Shown here in pieces: positions 57,234 through 64,000 of a stretch of 64,000 nucleotides of DNA. Both the position numbers and the translations under genes were made by a program. Position 1 is the stretch's first letter. Each line of letters begins with the position of its first letter. The notes under the pieces are model-generated. The model saw only the letters and a program-made list of their open reading frames with translations, had not been told where the DNA came from and searched no databases. The stretch covers positions 79,892,904-79,956,903 of the forward strand of contig NC_030678.2 of assembly GCF_000004195.4 (NCBI RefSeq). Direction: 5' to 3'. The DNA comes from Xenopus tropicalis. Lineage: Eukaryota > Chordata > Amphibia > Anura > Pipidae.

Positions 57234-57861
57234 AGAGTGTCAAAAACCTGAAAGCATTCCGCTGTCAAGCATTCCGCTACAAGAGAAAAATCACCCAAAA
57301 ATGCAGCAGTGGAGGTTTTAGGTGACAATCTTACTTGGCTTCACATTTACTGACTGGAAACTATATTTAGTGAGGTAACAAAGGGACCACAGGCCCTGGT
57401 ACAGAAATCCAGGAGCTGGATTTGCTTACCATACAAACCGTGGTCAAATTCATTAGAGTGCAGGCTACCCATTCTAGCACTACTATATTATGCTGTCATA
57501 ACCATGTTAATCCTTATACCACGATTTTTAGCCACCATTATTACAGTGGTCACATGCCCATAGCCTGGACCATAACAAAATATCATGCTCTTCCCCCTCT
57601 TTTTATAACATTTATAGTACAGAGGCACAAACACTACTGCCAGGCCAATGGAGGTGGACCAATATACTATATAAATCCCACAGACAACAGCAGTGGGATT
57701 CTATATGTATTCAAGAGATATGAAAATATGGCATAAACATAACCTTCTTCTTTGTCACTGAAGAAGGTTATGTTTAAACTTTCATAACAATTATGTTTGT
57801 AAAAATATGCTAAATATTTGGTACATACAAAATTATTACTTAAGTTTAAATTATTAAAGAT
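57234..57861. other. Unique AT-rich DNA, no gene seen
   Basis: A 104-codon frame at 57422-57736 shows no domain. A short inverted repeat (CATAACCTTCTTC with GAAGAAGGTTATG) lies at about 57737-57773. Confidence 0.4.
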
Positions 57862-57869
57862 ATAATAAA

Positions 57870-58368
57870 TAGTGATGTAGCAAACATCGCCGAAAATGTT
57901 CGCGAACCCGTTCGCGGACTTTCGCCAAAACTCGCGAATATTCGCGAACTTTGCGAACCCCATAGACTTCAATGGGAAGGCGAACTTTAAAACCTAGAAA
58001 AGCCATTTCTGGCCAGAAAACTGATTTTAAAGTTGTTTAAAGGGTGCCACGACCTACAGTGGCATGCAGGAGGGGGATCAAGGGCAAAAACTTCTCTGAA
58101 AAATACTTGTAAAAAAACCGCCAAAAAAAACCGCCAAAAAATAACGCAAAAAAAAAAAAACGCAAGCTATTCCTTTGTATATGCATAGGCGATAAAACGA
58201 AGCGAAAAAACGCGGCGGAAAAACCAAGGCGAAAAATTGCGGTGCCAAAAAAAAAACGCGGCGAACCCAAAGTGGCGAACATCGGCAAAAGTCCGCGAAT
58301 TTGCGCGAATGCGAACACCCGATGTTCGCGCGAATTAGTTCGCTGGCGAACAGTTCGCTACATCTCTA
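57870..58368 (+). mobile_element. TAGTGATGTAGC MITE, second copy, perfect duplication ATAATAAA
   Basis: TAGTGATGTAGCAAACATCG to GTTCGCTACATCTCTA. ATAATAAA flanks both sides exactly (57862-57869, 58369-58376). Differences from 55936-56447 are scattered substitutions and short indels, by eye a few percent. Same orientation, 1.4 kb away. Confidence 0.95.
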
Positions 58369-58400
58369 ATAATAAACCTTATTAAAGATCTGATTTAACT

Positions 58401-58427
58401 TTATTATTATTATTATTATTATTATTA
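58401..58427. repeat. ATT microsatellite
   Basis: Nine ATT units close to the right flank of the preceding MITE. Confidence 0.95.
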
Positions 58428-58790
58428 ACTTTCGAGATTTCAATTCGAGATTTCTTTAATTTGGGTGTATTTGCGGAAGCTGCATTTTTGACCTTTAAGT
58501 TTTTTTTGTCAATCTAAATTTTTCCCCTCATTTTCTAAAACCTGCATGTCAGCAAGTTTAATGTTGTCGGAATTGTAATTTTTATTTGGTATGATTATCT
58601 TTTTAAAAAAAAAAATATGAAAAAAAAACCTGCATCAAAAAATAGCAATTAAGACCAAAATCTCCAAAATTAACAATTAAGCCCCTGTGTTCAGTATTTT
58701 TCATCTGATACAGCATACAGGTAATTATTAACAGAAGTGAATATTCTTTATATATAAAACATTAAAATGTTACATTTTTTCTGTGCCAAT
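58428..58790. other. AT-rich DNA, possible decayed MITE
   Basis: TTCGAGATTTCAATTCGAGA near 58432 and CAATTAAGCCCCTGTG at 58672 look like worn MITE edges, without convincing pairing. Confidence 0.3.
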
Positions 58791-58799
58791 CTGAGCAGT

Positions 58800-59360
58800 G
58801 TGTGGCATTCCCACAAATGCGTGAAACATTCCCACAAAATGAGTGAAACTCACCAGGATCAAAGCAAACCTTTGTAAATGAAATGGCAAACTGTAACAGT
58901 GTTAAACATCTTTAACAAGTCATTAAACCTCGGCCATAATCTGCCAAGACTCCCTTAATTGAGTAATGACATATGTTAGAAAGGCAGTTATCACATAATA
59001 TTCACTGGTAAGATAGTGTGATGGAAAGGACACTCCTCAGAAGGGAAGTTTAATCATTAATGAGGAAATCAGTCAGTGCAGGGAGATCCATAAGAAGCAA
59101 ATGCGTGCCCTGAAACCCTAGGCAACAGCGTGGAACGAGTATTGCGCTAATGGAATTGCTCTCCAGCAGTGTATGAGAACTCCAATACAGTGTAAATAAA
59201 AGAACGGCTGGGAAGAAACACTGGATTATTCTGCATGTATAAAGAAATGAAAGATGAACCTCCTACAGAGGATTTGGCAGAGATCAGATACAGAAAGGAA
59301 GCAATCATGTTTAAGATGACTTGACAGCAATTTATTTTCATGTTGCCAGCCATTAAATTG
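58800..59360. promoter_or_regulatory. Candidate conserved non-coding region
   Basis: Repeat-free block with GTTTAATCATTAATGAGG, CCTTAATTGAGTAATGAC, GATCAAAGCAAACC (TCF-like ATCAAAG) and CAGTTATCACATAA. Texture only. Confidence 0.3.
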
Positions 59361-59513
59361 CAGGACACATTTTTGAAAAAATTAAAAGTTACTCAAATCC
59401 GAAAATAAACAGACCTGATTTTCAAATTGGCATATATTTGCTACTATTTGTTTTTGTTTTATTATTGTAAGATCATGTTATTGAATCAGGTAAAGTATAA
59501 AAGATCTGGCACA

Positions 59514-59714
59514 CAGTGGCGTAACTATAAAGGAAGTGGACCTGCTGCTTCCTCTATAGCTGTAGAGTAATCCCCCCCCCCAGCTGCTCTGGGAAGTGGG
59601 GGATGCCAGTAGAGCAGTGGGGACCAACAGGCGGGGACTGGCAAAGTTATAGGTTTCAGTGAGTATATTTTTTTTGTGGGGGGGGGGGACTGGAGCCGTG
59701 AAGTTATGCCACTG
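59514..59714. mobile_element. Small MITE, TIR CAGTGGCGTAACTAT
   Basis: CAGTGGCGTAACTA at 59514 and an imperfect inverted GAAGTTATGCCACTG ending at 59714. Interior includes a C9 run near 59572 and a G12 run near 59678. CAGTGG tips suggest hAT; a clean 8-bp duplication was not found. Confidence 0.7.
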
Positions 59715-60984
59715 CACACAGCCATACCCCTTTTCTCAAAGAATTGAATATGTGCTTGCGTGCACCAAATATACATTTTTGTTTGTGATTAATCCGAGAC
59801 CCCATATTTTCATGTTATGATTGGTCCAATGTTGCAATACCTTTTGACTAGTTAAAAAATCACAAGCTCAGTTACATTTTTGCAAATAAGTAGGGGTGCC
59901 CCAAATGCATAGTTTTGGGATGATGACATATCCTAAATGCACCAACAATACATAACATGCATAAAAGAAATGTAATGCCTAATATGATTATTTACAATTA
60001 TGGAAAAACTGTTGCTTCTAGTTGGACAGTGCATTGAAGTCCTGTGATTTTTTGGGGTTTGGAATAATTTTGACTGAGAAATGAAATGTACCTAAACTAA
60101 ATCATTCAAAAATACCTGAACTGAATCTAGACTTAAGTACATCACTTAAAATAAGACTTCCTGCTCCGTTACATGTCTAGGTCACACATCCGAAACTGGT
60201 CAGTAACTTGATTACTAAACTCTGAACAGAGCAATATAATGTTTTGTTGCAATTGAGTTTTATTTTCTGTAACTTAAAAGGCTCAAATTTGAAATTTTAA
60301 TACCCCCCCCCCCAATCAATCTTGCAAAACATTTTGGGATTCACCTCAAATCCTGAACCAAATTCATTACACCTCTAACAAAAGCACTCAGCCTCCAGCC
60401 CGGCACCTTTATATACTTATGGAACCAATTAGGTATACTTTTAATATTGTTATATTTATTTATACATGCTTATAAAGTTTATTCTGCACAGGGAACCTTT
60501 TTATCTTCATATCTTTGGGAGCAGCCGTAACTTCACTGGAACACTAATGTCATGTACAATGGTGCTAGACTTGCTGGAAAAACATCTCTCAGACATAAAA
60601 AGAGTAAGACGATTGTTTTTGCATTAATGGTTTTTATTGTTTTTTCTTTTTTTAAAACATAACTAGTCATTATAATGCCCCTTTAAAAATCATAAGACAC
60701 CTTGGCTCATGCTCTAAAGGGATCTTACAGCACTACCAAAACTATTTTTCACTTTAATCTTTTACATTATGTTAAATATAGGAAGGTGTATTTAAGCAAG
60801 GCTCACCAGGACACACTTGGAGGGTTTGGGAGATTTCAGGGAAAATGCTACATTGTGGAAAAGAAACATGGTCATTTGTGCCAATGGCACGTTCTTGGCT
60901 TGTAGATGCCTCTGCAATTTTGTAGGGGGTTAAGAGTGACTGATAAGAGTCGAGGTTGTAAAGAATACAATATTACTTTAACAT
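59715..60984. other. Unique AT-rich DNA, no gene seen
   Basis: C10 run at about 60303-60313. No repeat termini or convincing frames. Confidence 0.4.
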
Positions 60985-60987
60985 CTA

Positions 60988-61490
60988 GGGGCACATTTAC
61001 TAATCCACGAACGCTCCAAAGGCGTCTGAATGCGTTTTTTTCGTAATGATTGGTATTTTGCGATTTTTTCGTAAATTGTCCCGACTTTTTCGTAGCCGTT
61101 ATGACTTTTTAGTAAATTGTCGTGACTTTTTCGTAGCCATTACGATTTGCGCAAATTGTCGCAACATTTTCGTAGCCATTGAGCCATTGAGTCCTATGGG
61201 AGGCTTCCAAAATCATGCAAAATCTGAAAGTTTTGCCCGCCGTTTACGAGCGCTCAATATAAAAAAGTCCCGACAATATACGAGCAAATCGTAACGGCTA
61301 TGAAAAAGCCGTGACAATTCGCGCAAGTCGTAATGGTTACAAAAAGTCGCGACAATTTACGAAAAAGTCGTAACGGCAAAAAAAATCGCTATATATATAC
61401 GAAAAAGTTGCAAAATGTTAATTTTCCAATCCAAATTTTTCCCATTCAGATTTGGATTCGTGGATTAGTAAATCAGCCCCCTAGTGTTCA
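60988..61490 (-). mobile_element. MITE, GGGGCTGATTTACTAA family, reverse, 3-bp duplication CTA
   Basis: GGGGCACATTTACTAATCC at the left and GGATTAGTAAATCAGCCCC at the right, flanked by CTA (60985-60987, 61491-61493). Module order (CGTAATGATTGGTATTTTGC first) is reversed relative to 6233-6796. Confidence 0.9.
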
Positions 61491-61493
61491 TAT

Positions 61494-62721
61494 TCAATTA
61501 TGGAAGAAAGTGTGCTGGGTCCTAGCCTTAATTCTAACCTGGATACTGTCTAGTGTACATTGAGTGTCTGGGCATATATGGGTTTCCTCCCAGGTTATTT
61601 GGCTTTTGATGAAATTAAATATATTGTGTGTGTGTGTATGGTAAGGATCTAACATTATAAACTCCAATGGAGCAGGAGTAGATGAGAGTAATGAACAATA
61701 TAGTGCTGTGTAACATGTTGGTAATCAATAAATATAGGATAACAATAATAAATAGCCATGTAGCAGAGATATAATTTTTCCTGTGCTATACCCTTTACGG
61801 TTTTGGCTTAATACTGCAGCAGCAGCAAATCATAAACTTTATTAACGGTTTGATTTCTCAATGAAAGAAATAGAAGAGTTGTATAGCACGTATATGTTTA
61901 GTCAGAGGAGACTGGCCCCTAAATTACTACTGCGCCTAGGACCCCATTTGGCTTAATCTAGTACTGAATCATTTCAAACACTAATAACTGCATGAGACCC
62001 TGTTTAATAAACAAAGGCTTGTTAGTATGATGATGATGATGGTAGAGAGGCGGGGGGCGGTTGATCACAGATAGAATGGACATGAATCTTGCCTTTGTTC
62101 CCTGCAGACGGCACAAGGTCATGTTTCCCAGGCAACCCCAAGCATTTCCTTTCTCCCTGTCCCCCACACGGCATTAGTATAACCATTCCTGGGAATCCAA
62201 CACCACGGTTCAGAGCTGTGAGTTTTGGGTCAGAGGTCAGATAGGAGTACAATGGCCTAGTTTAAGGAAAATGATTCCCAAGTTTAGCCTGGATTTGCCT
62301 CTACCATTGCAGTTTGTTACAACGGGATGTACCTATTAACTACTTGTGCTGTCACTAATGCCTAATGAAGCCTGCATCTCTAATAGCTCAAGTAGATGGC
62401 ATAAAAGAGGATTTAAATGAACTCTCTGATTTATTGCCACATTGGGGAGGCCCTTTAGATACTACAATATCATACTATTCATTATATCATTTCATAAAAG
62501 CTCTGACCCATTCTGTATTCTCTTTCGGTTTTTCTTGTTCCTTTGTCTTGTAGATTGAAAGTAATGTTCTATCCTTCAAGTATGAAATAACAAAATTATT
62601 ATTTAACTTATTACAAGAAATATACAAAAAGAGACTCACTGTTGATTTATGGCCCACAGACAGATATGGATAAGAATAAGCAGACAGATGGACAGACAGG
62701 GATGCAGGAAGACAGACCTAC
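61494..62721. other. Unique non-coding DNA, no gene seen
   Basis: A GT run at 61626-61640 and a GAT run near 62027-62041. Minus-strand frames at 61958-62252 are unrecognised. Confidence 0.4.
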
Positions 62722-62765
<44 letters not shown>

Positions 62766-62772
62766 CATAGAT

Positions 62773-62814
<42 letters not shown>
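62722..62814. repeat. GATA microsatellite
   Basis: GATA units in two blocks separated by about 15 bases (TCATAGATTA). The antisense frame encoding SIYL repeats is a product of the microsatellite. Confidence 0.95.
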
Positions 62815-62972
62815 TGGATAAATAAACAAAAAATGGAGAGATAACTAGATCACAGAACAGAAATGAGATAAACAGAAATAAGATACAGGCTTAAATGGCA
62901 GTAAAATGATTAATATCATTAATAAGTTATATATTCTATTTAACTGGATAAACAAAAATTAGACTGATGAGA

Positions 62973-63012
62973 GATAGATAGATTGATAGATTGATAGATA
63001 GATAGATAGATA
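62973..63012. repeat. GATA/GATT microsatellite
   Basis: GATA units with interspersed GATT units, a second imperfect array 160 bp downstream of the first. Confidence 0.95.
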
Positions 63013-63952
63013 AAATTATACAAATGAGATGTATCATTTGTATCTCTATAATGTTCAATACAGTTTTAATAATAGTATTGCCCATTTCTGATAAATCATT
63101 TCTACAAGGAATTGTATTGAACCTTTACAATAATGGCTTAAAATTAACCCCCTCTCCAAAACCCAGAGGATAGCTTTGTGAACATACAGTACTCGTTGAA
63201 ACATATATATAGTTTAACACATACACAGAAACAGAAAATCCTATTTCAGGATTCTGCTTTAATTTACACTTTGCCAGTCTAGGCCTGTCCAAACTTCCCA
63301 GAACTAACAGTAACACTGGACTCCAAACATGGGTGTATACAAAGATAATTAGAGTGAATTATGTTGTACAATATGGTGCAATAAGAAGATGCAGGGACAG
63401 ACTCCTACTTTGTTAAGCACGGCGCACATGTAAAATAAAGGTGGAAGATCAAAAGGCCAAACTCTAAGGATGAAGCCTGGTATGAAAAGACAGTGAATGT
63501 ATAGTGCATTAGCATCCTTACAGAAACCAGAAAGGTTTATCTTCTATGGGATTTATTTAAAATCCTGGAACAGAAGGAAAGCCCCCTTACATTTTAAAAG
63601 AGGGAATCAAAACAGGGAGTCAGGTTTTAGTAGTTGCTAAGGAGAACATTGCTTATCTATTTTGTAAGAGTCAGTGCCAGGGCATTTTGTATTGGGCTAC
63701 ATATGCATTATAATGGGTAGAAATATCCTATCATTTTGGATGTATTCTTAATGCATTTTGGAGTGTTGCCTTCCTTCCTAAACCAAGCGGATTATTAAAA
63801 GAATCACTTTCCTAGAACAAATTTAAGTGGATCATTTCTGTACACATAAATAAAACAGAAAGTGGCAGAGGCAATGCATTCCTGTTTGCTGCTTTCAATA
63901 CAAGCTTTTTTGGAGCACATATAAAAAAAGAAGGGAAACATTAGAGTAACCA
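63013..63952. other. Unique non-coding DNA, no feature seen
   Basis: No repeat ends or convincing frames. Confidence 0.4.
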
Positions 63953-63955
63953 TAA

Positions 63956-64000
63956 GGGGCGCATTTATTAAGAGGGAAGATTAGCAACAAATTAACAGGC
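63956..64000. mobile_element. Left end of a MITE cut by the window edge
   Basis: GGGGCGCATTTATTAAGAGG resembles the termini GGGGCTGATTTACTAA and GGGGTATATTTAT of elements in this window. The rest lies outside. Confidence 0.45.

Noticed and set aside
62647..62829. Frame encoding SIYL repeats
   Set aside because: Direct translation of a GATA microsatellite.
1..64000. A multi-gene system, tRNA, rRNA or viral gene set
   Set aside because: Looked for on both strands; no tRNA-like fold, rRNA-like block, operon or recognisable viral or transposase protein was found by eye.

Overview
This window looks like intergenic or intronic DNA from a pipid frog, most likely Xenopus (X. tropicalis rather than X. 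laevis, but I cannot prove the species). The evidence is the repeat content. I recognise several dispersed families that I associate with Xenopus: the TAGTGATGAGCGAA elements, the GGGGCTGATTTACTAA elements, TTAAAGGAGAAGGAAAGG (T2/Kolobok-type) elements, the ACAGGTATGGGATC family, and a short hAT element resembling rodent URR1/OposCharlie. There is no bacterial, viral or organellar gene organisation. I found no open reading frame that I can defend as a protein-coding gene; the longest ones lie in tandem repeats or transposons. One 62-bp segment (14198-14259) has the form of an internal exon and is reported as a weak candidate only.

Layout. 0-5 kb: AT-rich DNA, a TA-flanked inverted-repeat element with an internal GC-rich minisatellite (797-1408), a foldback element (3925-4142) and a possible conserved non-coding block (4755-5060). 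5-9 kb: a GGGGCTGATTTACTAA element with a 3-bp target duplication (6233-6796), then a three-level nest of transposons (7303-8181). 9-20 kb: a dispersed repeat (9283-9560), LTR-like segments ending in AATAAA, two foldback elements near 12 kb, several TAGTGATG elements, a 1.1-kb minisatellite that grew inside a reverse copy of the 9.3-kb dispersed repeat (16427-17660), and a 210-bp near-perfect hairpin carrying hammerhead-like core motifs (19489-19698). 20-42 kb: mostly unique AT-rich DNA punctuated by MITEs. 42-52 kb: a complete ACAGGTACGGGATC element, more TAGTGATG elements, and a 38-bp minisatellite (49404-49972). 52-59 kb: a 1.7-kb nested composite (52333-54068) and two nearly identical 0.5-kb elements with perfect 8-bp target duplications (55936-56447 and 57870-58368). 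59-64 kb: a third GGGGCTGATTTACTAA copy (reverse), GATA microsatellites and the start of another element at the right edge.

Many of the remaining unique stretches are rich in ATTA/TAATTA motifs and look slowly evolving to the eye. That pattern is typical of gene deserts around developmental regulators, but without cross-species alignment it is only a suggestion. I see no multi-gene system here; the real content is transposon structure, nesting and tandem-repeat birth.
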